A program made the position numbers and the translations under genes. Below are positions 42,347 through 51,145 of a stretch of 64,000 nucleotides of DNA, piece after piece. The stretch comes from Nonomuraea sp. NBC_00507 (GTDB lineage Bacteria > Actinomycetota > Actinomycetes > Streptosporangiales > Streptosporangiaceae), in assembly GCF_036013525.1 (NCBI RefSeq), contig NZ_CP107853.1, positions 8,308,001-8,372,000 on the forward strand, read 5' to 3'. The notes beneath the pieces are model-generated. The model did no database searches and had not been told where the DNA came from. It saw only the letters and a program-made list of their open reading frames with translations. Every line of letters begins with the position of its first letter. Within the stretch, counting starts at the first letter, position 1.

Positions 42347-43269
42347 GAGGAACTCCAGCCGCGGGTGGCCCGCAGATAGATCGCGGACATCAGGCCGAGG
42401 AAGATCGCCAGGAGGAAGGCGAGCGCGGCGGCCTGGCCGTAGGCGCCGTCACGGAAGGCGTACCTGAAGATCAGCAGGAGGATCGTGAGAGTGCTGTCCT
42501 CCGGGCCGCCGCCGGTGAACACGAAGGGCTCGGTGAACACCTGGGTGGTGCTGACCAGCTGGAGAAGCAGCAGCAGGCCGATCGTGGGGCGGAGCTGAGG
42601 CAGGGTGATGTGCCACAGCCGGCGCGCGATCGACGCGCCGTCCATCTGCGCCGCCTCGTAGAGTTCGGCGGGGATGGTGACCAGGGCGGCGAGGTAGATG
42701 AGGACCGTGCTGCCCATCCAGGCCCAGGTGGACTGGATGACCAGGCTGAGCATCGCGGTCCTGGGCGACTCCAGCCACGGGAACGGGCCCACGCCCACCA
42801 GACCCAGCAGTTCGTTGAACAGGCCGTGCCCCGGGTCGTAGAACCACTTCCACAGCAGGATCGCCACCACCGGCGGGATCACCACCGGCAGGTAGACGAG
42901 GAACCGGTAGACCCCTGCGCCCTTGCGCACGGTCGACATGACCGTGGCCAGGATCAGCGGCGCCGGGAACCCGATGAGCAGGCCGAGCCCGACGAACAGC
43001 AGAGTGTTGGCGATGGCCGTAAAGAGCAGCGGATCCCGGGCGAGCGCGGTGAAGTTGTCCAGCCCCACCCACGTGGCCGGGTCGACCAGGTTCGTCTCCT
43101 GGAAGGAGATCAGCAGTCCCCGGATCATCGGCCAGTAGGAGAACACGCCGAAGGCGACGAAGGCCGGGACGAGGAAGAGGAACGCCATGACGGAGCTCCC
43201 CCGCCTCTTGGCAGGGGCCCCGACGGTCACCGCCGGCCGGCGGCGGACGAGGTGCGGGGCGACGGTCAC
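42343..43269 (-). CDS. ABC sugar transporter permease (MalF-type)
   Basis: 308 residues from GTG 43269, overlapping the binding-protein stop (GTGA). Six helices, e.g. VMAFLFLVPAFVAFGVFSYW and VYRFLVYLPVVIPPVVAILL. The EAA motif is IPAELYEAAQMDGASIARRL, then WHITLPQLRPTI. FTGGGPEDSTLTILLLIFRY is typical of MalF-like subunits. It partners the permease at 41495. Confidence 0.93.
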   Translation of the reverse strand: MTVAPHLVRRRPAVTVGAPAKRRGSSVMAFLFLVPAFVAFGVFSYWPMIRGLLISFQETNLVDPATWVGLDNFTALARDPLLFTAIANTLLFVGLGLLIGFPAPLILATVMSTVRKGAGVYRFLVYLPVVIPPVVAILLWKWFYDPGHGLFNELLGLVGVGPFPWLESPRTAMLSLVIQSTWAWMGSTVLIYLAALVTIPAELYEAAQMDGASIARRLWHITLPQLRPTIGLLLLLQLVSTTQVFTEPFVFTGGGPEDSTLTILLLIFRYAFRDGAYGQAAALAFLLAIFLGLMSAIYLRATRGWSSS

Positions 43270-44633
43270 TGCCGGCTCGCGGCCAGCTTGGCGTTCACGT
43301 CCGCTTCGGCCTTGGTGAGCAGGGCGCTGACGTCGGCGTCCCGGTCGGTCAGCACGGCCTGCACCACACTGTCGAGCACCGCGTAGACGGCCTGGGCCTG
43401 CACCGGCGGTTCGGCGCGGAGCTGCAGCTTGGGGGTCCCTTCGATCCATGGCCGGAAGTGCTCGAGCTTGACGTTCACGTACGGCTTGACGGCTGCGTCG
43501 ATCTCGGCCTGCCGGGCCTCGTTGAACATCGGCAGCGTCGGCACGCCCACGGCGGCGTTCGGGTCGGCCGCCAGCGCCTTGGCCCGCTCAGCAGCGGCGC
43601 CGGTGTCGTACTGCGGCTGGGCGTAGGCGAACAGCAGCCACTTCACGGCCGCGGCCGTCTTCTGGGCGGAGGCCGACTTGGGCACCATGTAGACGTCGCC
43701 GCCGGTCAGCGTGGCGTTCCCGCCCGCCTGCGGAAGCGGCCCGATGCCGAACGCGTCGGTGTTACGCATGCCATAGGTCATCTTGGCCAGCCGGTACGTG
43801 CCGGGAGTGCCCATGTACATCCCGATCTCACCGGCGGCGAACCGCTTGATCACGTCGTTCTGGTCGTTGAGCTGGTTGTCGCCCATGGAGTCGTCGGTCC
43901 AGCGCATCTCCTTGAGCAGGGTCAGCGCCTGCTTGGCCGGATCGGCATTGAAGGCCGCCACCCACTTGTCGCCGTCCTGCTTCTCCATCTCTCCGCCGAA
44001 GGTGTAGGTCAGCTTCGTGAGCTGCCAGCCGCCCTGGTTGTTCTTGGACTCGTGCACGAACCCGCTCTTGCCGGTCCTCTCCGCGATCAGCTTGGCGTGG
44101 GCCCGCACCTCCTCCCAGGTCACCGGCGGCTTGCCGGGATCGAGGCCGGCCTTCTCGAACAGCTCCCGGTTGTAGACGAGCCCCATCGCGAAGGGAGACT
44201 GGGGCACGCCGTACACCTCGCCGGCCGAGTCGCTCAGCGGCCGCAACACCTGCGGGTTGAACTCCTTGTAGTGCGGCCACTTGCCCAGCTCCGCGGTCAG
44301 CGGCCTGACCTGCTTGCGGGCGATCAGCCCCTGCGGCTCGGTGAGCGGCACCTTGATCACGTCTTCGACCTTGCCGCCGGCCAGCTTGGCGGAGAACGTC
44401 AGCGGGTCGAAGGCGGCCGAGGAGCCTTCGACGGCGATGCCGGGGTTCTGCTTCTCGAAGTCGGCGACCATCTTCTCGAACGCGGCCAGCCCCGGCTTGT
44501 CGGTCGCCGGCGGCATGCCCTGGACCCTGAGGGTGATCGTGCCGGACTCCTCCCCCGAGCCGGAGGACGATCCGCACGCGGCGACGGCCGTGGCCAGGGC
44601 GGCGACGCTCAGGCAGGCGGTGATCTTCTTCAT
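43266..44633 (-). CDS. ABC transporter substrate-binding lipoprotein (sugar type)
   Basis: 455 residues. Lipoprotein signal MKKITACLSVAALATAVAAC, with the lipobox Cys at residue 20. Family 1 extracellular solute-binding features follow: FEKMVADFEKQNPGIAVEGS, VYGVPQSPFAMGLVYNRELF and FAAGEIGMYMGTPGTYRLAK, then a sugar-contact-like QKTAAAVKWLLFAY. It delivers an oligo- or monosaccharide to the two permeases that follow with overlapping starts. GGGAG lies about 5 nt before the ATG. The LacI gene is immediately upstream on the same strand. Confidence 0.93.
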   Translation of the reverse strand: MKKITACLSVAALATAVAACGSSSGSGEESGTITLRVQGMPPATDKPGLAAFEKMVADFEKQNPGIAVEGSSAAFDPLTFSAKLAGGKVEDVIKVPLTEPQGLIARKQVRPLTAELGKWPHYKEFNPQVLRPLSDSAGEVYGVPQSPFAMGLVYNRELFEKAGLDPGKPPVTWEEVRAHAKLIAERTGKSGFVHESKNNQGGWQLTKLTYTFGGEMEKQDGDKWVAAFNADPAKQALTLLKEMRWTDDSMGDNQLNDQNDVIKRFAAGEIGMYMGTPGTYRLAKMTYGMRNTDAFGIGPLPQAGGNATLTGGDVYMVPKSASAQKTAAAVKWLLFAYAQPQYDTGAAAERAKALAADPNAAVGVPTLPMFNEARQAEIDAAVKPYVNVKLEHFRPWIEGTPKLQLRAEPPVQAQAVYAVLDSVVQAVLTDRDADVSALLTKAEADVNAKLAASRQ

Positions 44634-44694
44634 CTGAACTCCCGCATTCAGGTCATAGCAGGAAAAATGGTGTTAAAGACGGCATGACGGATGA

Positions 44695-44714
44695 CGGTAC
44701 GGCGTGCCGTACCG
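44695..44714. promoter_or_regulatory. Palindrome between LacI and binding-protein genes
   Basis: CGGTACGGC-GT-GCCGTACCG, 9-bp arms with a 2-bp centre, 15 bp past the LacI stop and about 60 bp before the binding-protein start. It may be an operator or a processing/terminator hairpin; no T-run follows. Confidence 0.5.
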
Positions 44715-44729
44715 GGGTCGGACCGTTCG

Positions 44730-45701
44730 TCAGCGGCGGACAGGCCCGGTCGAGGATCTGGGGATGAGCCGGGAGCCGATCTCCACGACGCGCCCGCCGC
44801 CCCGCCCGCCGATGGTGTCGAGCAGGAGGTCGGCGGCCTGGGTGGCGAGGTCTTCGGCCGAGATGCGGATGGTGGTCAGCGACGGGGTCGAGGTCTCGGC
44901 GAGCAGCGTGTCGTCTATGCCGATCACGCTGACGTCGCGCGGGACGGCGATGCCGAGCTTGGCGAGCTGGTGCTGCACGCCGAGCGCGACCAGGTCGTTG
45001 TGGGCGAGCACCGCGGTCGCACCGGAGGAGGCGACCAAGGTGGCGGCGTGCACACCGGTTTCGAAGCGCGGCTCGTAGGGGCCGAGCTCGGTGAGGGACA
45101 GGTCGTGTGCCTCGAACGCCTCTCTTATCGACTTGCCGCGGCTGAGCTCGGGCCGGGAACCGTTGATGAAGACGCACCCGGTGTGGCCGTAGGCCTTCAG
45201 ATGCTCGGCCGCCTGGGAGATGCCGGCGGTCAGGGAGATGTGGATCTCCGGAATGCCGGGCACGTGCCGGTTCACCAGGACCACCGGCATGGTCTCCGCC
45301 AGCTCGGCGAGCCTGCTCTCGGTGAGGGTGGAGGCCCACAGGATCATGCCGTCGACCCGCTTGGAGACCGCGGTGATGGTCTCCAGCTCGTCGGACTCCC
45401 GCTCGTCGGTGTCGGCGGCCAGCACGGTGTAGCCGAGCCGGCGGGCCCGGGCCTGCATCGCCTTGAAGATGGGCGGGAAGAACGGGTTGGCGATGTCCGG
45501 GATGATCAGCCCGAGAGACTCGGTCTTCCCGCCGCGCAGCGAGCGGGCCGCCGGGTTGGGCGCATAGCCCAGCTTCGCGGCCGCGTCCCGGATGCGCTGC
45601 AGGGTCTGCGGCTGCACCTGGTCGGGGGCGGTGAACGCGCGGGAGACGGTCGAGACCGACACCCCGGACGCCTGCGCCACCTGCCGGATCGTCACTGCCA
45701 C
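44730..45701 (-). CDS. LacI family transcriptional regulator
   Basis: 323 residues from GTG 45701, with AGGAGG 5 nt upstream; an in-frame ATG at 45758 would add poor sequence. The LacI HTH and hinge are VTIRQVAQASGVSVSTVSRA, then KLGYAPNPAARSLRGGKTES. The periplasmic-binding-protein-like core has LIIPDIANPFFPPIFKAMQA and VIGIDDTLLAETSTPSLTTI. Its position upstream of the ABC importer and divergent from the enolase-superfamily gene makes it the likely repressor of both units, with the imported sugar as inducer. Confidence 0.93.
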   Translation of the reverse strand: MAVTIRQVAQASGVSVSTVSRAFTAPDQVQPQTLQRIRDAAAKLGYAPNPAARSLRGGKTESLGLIIPDIANPFFPPIFKAMQARARRLGYTVLAADTDERESDELETITAVSKRVDGMILWASTLTESRLAELAETMPVVLVNRHVPGIPEIHISLTAGISQAAEHLKAYGHTGCVFINGSRPELSRGKSIREAFEAHDLSLTELGPYEPRFETGVHAATLVASSGATAVLAHNDLVALGVQHQLAKLGIAVPRDVSVIGIDDTLLAETSTPSLTTIRISAEDLATQAADLLLDTIGGRGGGRVVEIGSRLIPRSSTGPVRR

Positions 45702-45733
45702 GCTGTCCTCCTGGTCATCGATAGGGAGGATGG

Positions 45734-45858
45734 TTGCAAACGTTCCCGGAAGCGTCAAGAGGGTTTCTTACCAGTCACCAACGCGTTAAATCCTCCTCTG
45801 GCTGCCGCGAACGGGATGATGCATGATGGAATCTCTGAGAATCCCGGTAACGTTCTCA
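45734..45858. promoter_or_regulatory. LacI-type operator candidates in the divergent control region
   Basis: Three CG-centred dyads lie between the LacI start and the enolase-family gene: TTGCAAACGTTCCCGG (45734-45749), AACGCGTT (45780-45787, perfect) and TGAGAA-(11 bp)-TTCTCA containing AACGTT (45836-45858). LacI-family sites usually centre on CG between A/T-rich half-sites. Confidence 0.5.
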
Positions 45859-45871
45859 TTGGAGATCGCCT

Positions 45872-47008
45872 GTGAAGATCACTGGTTGGGAAGTGCTCAC
45901 CCTGCCCGAGCACGGCGACAGCATGATGCTGGTCGTCGTCGACACCGACGAAGGCGTGCACGGCATCGGCGAAGTGGGCATCCGCTCGCGGCAGAAGGCG
46001 GTCTCGGGGGCGATCGAGCACCTCGGGGAGCTGCTGCTGGGCGAGGATCCCACCAGGATCGAGCATCTGTGGCAGGTGATGTTCCGCCGGGGCTTCTTCC
46101 CCGGCGATCGCCTCCTGTCGTCCGCGATCGCCGCCATCGACGTGGCGTTGTGGGACATTCGCGGGAAGACGCTCGGTGTGCCGGTCTACGACCTGTTCGG
46201 GGGGCGGGTGCGCGATCACGTCCCTGCCTATGCACACCTGGGCGACGACTACCACGACCTCGACGCGTTCCTGGACAGGGCCCGGGCGCTCGTCGCGGAA
46301 GGCTGGCGGCACCTGCGTTTCGCCGTGCCCCATGACAGCGACGGCACCCTGGACCAGCGGGCTTCGATGCGCTGGGGGATCGAGCTTTTCCACGCCGTAC
46401 GGCAGGCCGTGGGCGATGACGTGGAGCTGATCCTCGACGTGCACACGCGGCTCGACCTGCCCGAGGCCGTGACGTTGTGCCGCGAGCTCGAGCCGGCCAG
46501 GCCGTACTTCGTGGAGGACCCGCTGCGGTGCGAGGGCCTGGAGGTGTATCGGTCGTTGAGATCGCGCACGGCGGTGCCGCTGGCGGCAGGCGAGCAGTTC
46601 GGGTCGAAATGGGAGTTCCAGCGGCTCATCGAGCAGGACCTCATCGACTACGCCAGGGTGGACGTCGCCGTGGCGGCCGGGCTCACCGAGGCCAGGAAGA
46701 TCGCCGCCATGTGCGAGACGCACTACGTCAAGCTGGCCACCCACAACCCGCTCGGCCCGGTGACGGCGGCCTCATCGCTGCACCTGAACCTGGCCTCGCC
46801 GTACATCGGAGTGCAGGAGCACCAAGCCCTGCCCGAGCTGCCGGACGTGTTCACCGCCCGACCGGTGGTCCGGGGAGGACGCTTCGAGGTTCCCGACCTG
46901 CCCGGCCTCGGCGTCGACATCGACCGAGCCGAAGCCCGGAAATATCAGGCCATCGCCGCTGAACGACCCCACCTGCGCACCCGCGACGGCGCCTTCACCA
47001 ACTGGTGA
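45872..47008 (+). CDS. Enolase-superfamily sugar-acid dehydratase (mandelate racemase/muconate lactonizing type)
   Basis: 378 residues from GTG 45872 (GGAG 7 nt upstream). Metal ligands are apparent in ELILDVHTRLD (Asp), PYFVEDPLRCE (Glu) and PLAAGEQFGSKWE (Glu), with the barrel-end LATHNPLGPVTAASSLHL containing a likely catalytic His. This pattern fits D-gluconate, D-mannonate or D-galactonate dehydratase subgroups, which abstract the alpha proton of a sugar acid. Divergent from LacI, so part of the same sugar or uronate pathway, probably acting after the oxidoreductase. The exact acid is unknown. Confidence 0.9.
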   Translation: MKITGWEVLTLPEHGDSMMLVVVDTDEGVHGIGEVGIRSRQKAVSGAIEHLGELLLGEDPTRIEHLWQVMFRRGFFPGDRLLSSAIAAIDVALWDIRGKTLGVPVYDLFGGRVRDHVPAYAHLGDDYHDLDAFLDRARALVAEGWRHLRFAVPHDSDGTLDQRASMRWGIELFHAVRQAVGDDVELILDVHTRLDLPEAVTLCRELEPARPYFVEDPLRCEGLEVYRSLRSRTAVPLAAGEQFGSKWEFQRLIEQDLIDYARVDVAVAAGLTEARKIAAMCETHYVKLATHNPLGPVTAASSLHLNLASPYIGVQEHQALPELPDVFTARPVVRGGRFEVPDLPGLGVDIDRAEARKYQAIAAERPHLRTRDGAFTNW

Positions 47009-47020
47009 GCAGGCACGCGG

Positions 47021-47869
47021 CTACGAGATGCTGCGGTAGAGGTCCCTAGTCATGGCGGTGATGCGCTTGACGGAGGCGCTCCACGTGCTGCCCGCCGGGT
47101 GTGTCGTGAGCACCGCCATGACGTACCGCTCCCCCTTGCCCACCAGGCCGGTCGTGTACAGCACGGGACGGCCGTAGTCGGGCACGCCCGAGCCGAAGGC
47201 CCGCTGGGCGATCCACGAGACGGGCGCGCTGACCGCCCTGGCGTCACACCTGATCGGCGGCGTGCTGCCGAACCCCGACCAGCCCTGCTTGACCGCCCAC
47301 GGCCGGGGCAGCGCGTCCGGGATGCCGAAGGTCTGGTCGAAGCCATCGGTGCCGCACGGCGTGGACCGGCGCAGGTGACCCAGGATCGTGTCCCTGACCC
47401 GGGCGTCGGCGGTGTCCAGCAGGTAACGGTACGTCCGGACGATGTCGTACGCGCTCAGCGAGCTGTAACCCCAGAAGCCGGGCCTGGACGCGGGCGGCGG
47501 CGCCGTGTCGGCCAGCCTCAGCTTGCGGGCCATCCGCACGATGATCTGCCCCTTGCCGCCCCGTTCCCAGAACGCCGAGGCCGCGTCGTCGTCGCTGGAC
47601 CGCAACATGACCTTCAGCAGCCTGCCGTCGGCGGCGGGCACGGTCTTGCGCCGCTCCAGGTAGTCGATCGCGATGAGGATCTTGACGACGGACGCCGAGC
47701 GGTAGGCGCGGTGCGCGTTGCGGGTGGCCACGATCTTGCCTGCCTGCCGGTCGAACACCACCCAGGCCGCCGTGGTCCCGGCCGGAACGCGCGGTGGGGC
47801 GGTCGCGGCGGCCTGAGCGGGCGTGGCGAGGGCGGCGACGACGAGGGGCACTGCGGCCCAGGGCTTCAT
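47021..47869 (-). CDS. Secreted serine hydrolase, class A beta-lactamase-like fold
   Basis: 282 residues from ATG 47869. The signal peptide is MKPWAAVPLVVAALATPAQA. The beta-lactamase/PBP-like motifs are degenerate but readable: SASVVKILIAIDYL (SxxK, Ser about 63), LRSSDDDAASAFW (SDD in place of SDN) and VKQGWSGFG (KQG for KTG). There is no obvious Glu166-type omega loop, so a lactamase role is doubtful; a peptidoglycan-linked or esterase-like role is possible. Convergent with the enolase-family gene with a 12-bp gap. Confidence 0.82.
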   Translation of the reverse strand: MKPWAAVPLVVAALATPAQAAATAPPRVPAGTTAAWVVFDRQAGKIVATRNAHRAYRSASVVKILIAIDYLERRKTVPAADGRLLKVMLRSSDDDAASAFWERGGKGQIIVRMARKLRLADTAPPPASRPGFWGYSSLSAYDIVRTYRYLLDTADARVRDTILGHLRRSTPCGTDGFDQTFGIPDALPRPWAVKQGWSGFGSTPPIRCDARAVSAPVSWIAQRAFGSGVPDYGRPVLYTTGLVGKGERYVMAVLTTHPAGSTWSASVKRITAMTRDLYRSIS

Positions 47870-47977
47870 ACGCACGCGCCTATAAGTACCAGATTCTCCT
47901 GTCCAACTCTTGACCTGCCAACAGAACCGGGTATAAACACAGATGAAACCAACACGAAACGGCGGTGAATCAACATC

Positions 47978-48739
47978 ATGTACGCGGAGGAGCGGCAGCA
48001 GGAGATCCTGCGGAGAGCGCGTGCCACAGGCCGCGTCGACGTGGTGACGCTGGCCGCCGATCTCGACGTGACCACCGAGACGATCCGCCGCGACCTGACG
48101 TCGCTGGAGCGGGCGGGTGTGCTGCGCCGGGTGCACGGCGGCGCGATCCCCGTGGAGCGGCTGGGCTTCGAGCCCGCGCTGGCCGCCCGCGACGAGCTGA
48201 TGACGGCCGAGAAGGAGCGCATCGCCAAGGCGGCGCTGGCCGAGCTGCCCGAGGACGGATCGGTCATCATCGACGCGGGCACCACGACGGGCCGGCTGGT
48301 CCAGGTGCTGCCCGCCGACCGCGAGCTCACCGTCGTGGTGAACTCGCCACCGCTGGCCACGGTCCTGGCCGCCCGCCCCAACCTGCACGTGATCATGCTG
48401 GGCGGGCGGCTGCGCGGCAAGACGCTCGCCACGGTCGACGACTGGGCGCTGCGCCCGCTCGCGCACCTCAACGTGGACGTCGCGTTCATCGGCACCAACG
48501 GCTGCTCGCCGGCCCGGGGACTGACCACGCCGGACCCGGCCGAGGCGGCGATCAAGCGGGCCATGGTCAAGGCCGCGCAGCGCAGTGTGCTCCTGGCCGA
48601 CCACACGAAGTTCTCCAACACCTACCTGGCCACGTTCGCCGAGCTGAGCGAGATCGACGTGGTGATCAGCGACACCGGGCTGGACGTCACGCTCGCCGCC
48701 GACGTGGCGGCGGCGGGGCCGGAGGTGATCAGGGCGTGA
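47978..48739 (+). CDS. DeoR family transcriptional regulator of the PTS operon
   Basis: 253 residues. The DeoR HTH is MYAEERQQEILRRARATGRV, then DVTTETIRRDLTSLERAGVL and RRVHGGAIP. The C-terminal sensor has DGSVIIDAGTTTGRLVQVLP and DVAFIGTNGCSPARGLTTPD, which bind phosphorylated sugars in FruR/GlpR types. It is the first gene of the PTS operon and overlaps the kinase gene by GTGA, so it probably represses the operon until a sugar phosphate accumulates. Confidence 0.93.
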   Translation: MYAEERQQEILRRARATGRVDVVTLAADLDVTTETIRRDLTSLERAGVLRRVHGGAIPVERLGFEPALAARDELMTAEKERIAKAALAELPEDGSVIIDAGTTTGRLVQVLPADRELTVVVNSPPLATVLAARPNLHVIMLGGRLRGKTLATVDDWALRPLAHLNVDVAFIGTNGCSPARGLTTPDPAEAAIKRAMVKAAQRSVLLADHTKFSNTYLATFAELSEIDVVISDTGLDVTLAADVAAAGPEVIRA

Positions 48740-49692
48740 TCCTCACCCTGACGCTCAACCCCAGCCTGGACCGCACGATCGAGATCGGCGCGCTGGACCG
48801 GGGAGCGGTCATCCGCGCCGCCGCCGCCCACCTGGATCCGGGCGGCAAGGGCGTGAACGTCTCGCGCGCTCTGCTGGCCAACCGGGTCGCCTCGCGCGCG
48901 GTGGTGCCGTTCGGCGGGGACGAGGGCAGGCAGCTCGTCCGTCTCCTCGCCGCCCAGGGGCTCGACATGGTCACCGTCCCGGTGGCCGGCCCGACCCGGT
49001 CGAACGTCACGCTCGCCGAGCCCGACGGCACCACCACCAAGATCAACGAGCCGGGGACGGCCCTGTCGCCCGGCGAGCTGGACACGATCGCGGAGGCGGT
49101 GCTGGCCGCCGCGCACGAGGCGGACTGGGTGGTCGCCTCCGGCAGCCTGCCCCCTGAGGTGCCCGCCGACGTCTACGCCCGGTTGTGCCTCAGGTTCGCC
49201 GAGGCGGGCATCCTTGTGGCGGTCGACACCAGCGGGCCCGCCCTGTCGTGCGCGCTCGGCGCGGCGCCGGCCCTGGTCAAGCCGAACGTGGAGGAGCTCG
49301 CCGCGGCCACCGGCATGCCCATCCGCTGCCTCGGCGACGTGGTGAAGGCCGCGGGCAAGCTGCGGGCCGCGGGCGCGCACACGGTACTGGCCAGCCTGGG
49401 CGCCGACGGCGCGGTGCTGGTCGAGGAGTCCGGCATCTGGTACGGCGAGGCGCCGGTGACCGAGCCCCGCAGCTCCGTCGGCGCGGGCGACGCCATGCTG
49501 GCCGGATTCTTAGCGGACGGCGGCCACGGGCCTGACGCGCTGGCGCGGGCCCTGGCCTGGGGCGCCGCCGCGGTGCGCCTGCCCGGAAGCCGCATGCCGG
49601 GACCCGCCGACATCGACCTCGGCGCCGTCACCGTCCACCAGCCCGACCCGGCCCGCCTCCTTACCTCGACCCCGCCCGCTCCTCCCCTCTAG
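48736..49692 (+). CDS. PfkB family 1-phosphofructokinase / tagatose-6-phosphate kinase
   Basis: 318 residues from GTG 48736. N-terminal TLTLNPSLDRTIEIGAL, DPGGKGVNVSRALLAN (substrate glycine motif) and the catalytic SSVGAGDAMLAGFLADGG are those of the FruK/LacC subgroup. It phosphorylates a ketohexose phosphate to the bisphosphate. FruK takes fructose 1-phosphate and LacC tagatose 6-phosphate; the sequence alone does not decide. The accompanying polyol-type PTS and zinc dehydrogenase would deliver a 6-phosphate, which leans to tagatose 6-phosphate. Confidence 0.92.
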   Translation: MILTLTLNPSLDRTIEIGALDRGAVIRAAAAHLDPGGKGVNVSRALLANRVASRAVVPFGGDEGRQLVRLLAAQGLDMVTVPVAGPTRSNVTLAEPDGTTTKINEPGTALSPGELDTIAEAVLAAAHEADWVVASGSLPPEVPADVYARLCLRFAEAGILVAVDTSGPALSCALGAAPALVKPNVEELAAATGMPIRCLGDVVKAAGKLRAAGAHTVLASLGADGAVLVEESGIWYGEAPVTEPRSSVGAGDAMLAGFLADGGHGPDALARALAWGAAAVRLPGSRMPGPADIDLGAVTVHQPDPARLLTSTPPAPPL

Positions 49693-49741
49693 CCGGCAAA
49701 GCCGCTGATTCTCTGCACAACCCCCCGAAGGAGCTAGTCCC

Positions 49742-50842
49742 ATGGCCGACACTTACACACCTCCGGTCACCGGAACCGGCGTCAAGGCCACCATCCAGCG
49801 CATCGGCGGCCACCTGGCCGGCATGATCATGCCGAACATCGGCGCGTTCATCGCCTGGGGCCTGATCACCGCGCTGTTCATCCCGACCGGCTGGCTGCCG
49901 AACGAGGACCTCGCCAAGATGGTCGGCCCGATCATCTCCACCCTGCTGCCGGTCCTCATCGCCTACACCGGCGGCCGGATGGTGCACGGGCAGCGCGGTG
50001 CGGTCGTCGGCGCGGTGGCGGTGATGGGCGTCGTGGTCGGCACCGAGGCCCCGATGTTCCTGGGCGCCATGATCATCGGCCCGCTCACCGCCCTGATCCT
50101 GAAATATGTGGACAAGTTCACCGAAGCGCGGACCAGGGCCGGGTTCGAGATGCTGGTGGACAACTTCTCCGCCGGCATCGTGGGCGGCGCGATGGCGATC
50201 GTCGGATTCCTCGGCATCGGGCCCATCGTGCAGGCGGTCACCACGGCCGCGGGCAACGCCGTGGAGTGGCTGATCACCAACAACCTGCTGCCTGTGGCGT
50301 CCGTGCTCATCGAGCCGGCCAAGGTGCTGTTCCTGAACAACGCCATCAACCACGGCGTGCTCAGCCCCCTGGGTGTCGCGCAGGCGGCCGAGCAGGGCAA
50401 GTCGATCCTGTTCATGCTGGAGTCGAACCCGGGTCCCGGTCTTGGGCTGCTGCTGGCGTACCTGCTGTTCGGGCCGCGCGAGCTGCGGCCGAGCACGCCC
50501 GCCGCGATGATCATCCACTTCTTCGGCGGCATCCACGAGATCTACTTCCCGTACGTTCTCATGAAGCCGCGCCTCATCGCGGCCGTCATCGCGGGCGGCG
50601 CGGCCGGGGTGTTCACGTTCATGATCACCGGAGCCGGCCTGGTCGCCACCCCGTCGCCGGGCAGCATCTTCGCCTACCTGGCGGTCACGCCGAAGGGCGG
50701 CTGGCTGGGCTCGAGCCTCGGGATCCTCGTGGCCACCGCCGTGTCGTTCGCCGTCGCCGCCCTCCTGCTCGGCTTCGGCAGGGGCGAGAAGGCCGCCGAT
50801 GAGGAAGTTTCCAGCACCGAACCCGCCACCAAGGAGGCCTGA
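49742..50842 (+). CDS. PTS mannitol-type EIIC permease
   Basis: 366 residues and multiple membrane helices. MtlA EIIC signatures are HLAGMIMPNIGAFIAWGLIT, VLFLNNAINHGVLSPLG, ESNPGPGLGLLLAYLLFGPR and HFFGGIHEIYFPYVLMKPRL. It imports and, with EIIB, phosphorylates a hexitol. In E. coli MtlA the C, B and A domains are fused; here the C domain stands alone with B and A as the next two genes. GAAGGAG lies upstream of the ATG. Confidence 0.93.
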   Translation: MADTYTPPVTGTGVKATIQRIGGHLAGMIMPNIGAFIAWGLITALFIPTGWLPNEDLAKMVGPIISTLLPVLIAYTGGRMVHGQRGAVVGAVAVMGVVVGTEAPMFLGAMIIGPLTALILKYVDKFTEARTRAGFEMLVDNFSAGIVGGAMAIVGFLGIGPIVQAVTTAAGNAVEWLITNNLLPVASVLIEPAKVLFLNNAINHGVLSPLGVAQAAEQGKSILFMLESNPGPGLGLLLAYLLFGPRELRPSTPAAMIIHFFGGIHEIYFPYVLMKPRLIAAVIAGGAAGVFTFMITGAGLVATPSPGSIFAYLAVTPKGGWLGSSLGILVATAVSFAVAALLLGFGRGEKAADEEVSSTEPATKEA

Positions 50843-50845
50843 GCC

Positions 50846-51145
50846 ATGGACGCCAAGGACATCCGAAAGATCATCGTCGCCTGCGACGCCGGGATGGGCA
50901 GCAGCGTGATGCTCGCCTCCACGCTGCGCAAACAGCTCAAGGACAGCGGCGTCACCGTGGAGCACACGCCGGTCAACTCCATCCCCGACGACGCCGACGT
51001 GGTGCTGTGCCACGCCGGGCTGGCCGCCCGCGCCAGGGCCGCCGCGCCGGGGAAGCTGCTGGTGCCGTTCCAGATCTTCCTCGGCGACCCGGCCGTGACC
51101 AGGCTGGTCAACACCATCAAGAACGGCGGCACCGTCGATGCGTGA
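50846..51145 (+). CDS. PTS mannitol-type EIIB
   Basis: 99 residues. The phosphorylated Cys is in IIVACDAGMGSSVMLASTLR (residue 14). It passes phosphate from EIIA to the incoming sugar on EIIC. It starts 3 bp after the EIIC stop and overlaps EIIA by 8 bp. Confidence 0.92.
   Translation: MDAKDIRKIIVACDAGMGSSVMLASTLRKQLKDSGVTVEHTPVNSIPDDADVVLCHAGLAARARAAAPGKLLVPFQIFLGDPAVTRLVNTIKNGGTVDA

Noticed and set aside
47021..47869. Calling the serine hydrolase a beta-lactamase resistance gene
   Set aside because: SDD and KQG replace SDN and KTG, and no catalytic omega-loop Glu is evident; only the fold is supported.
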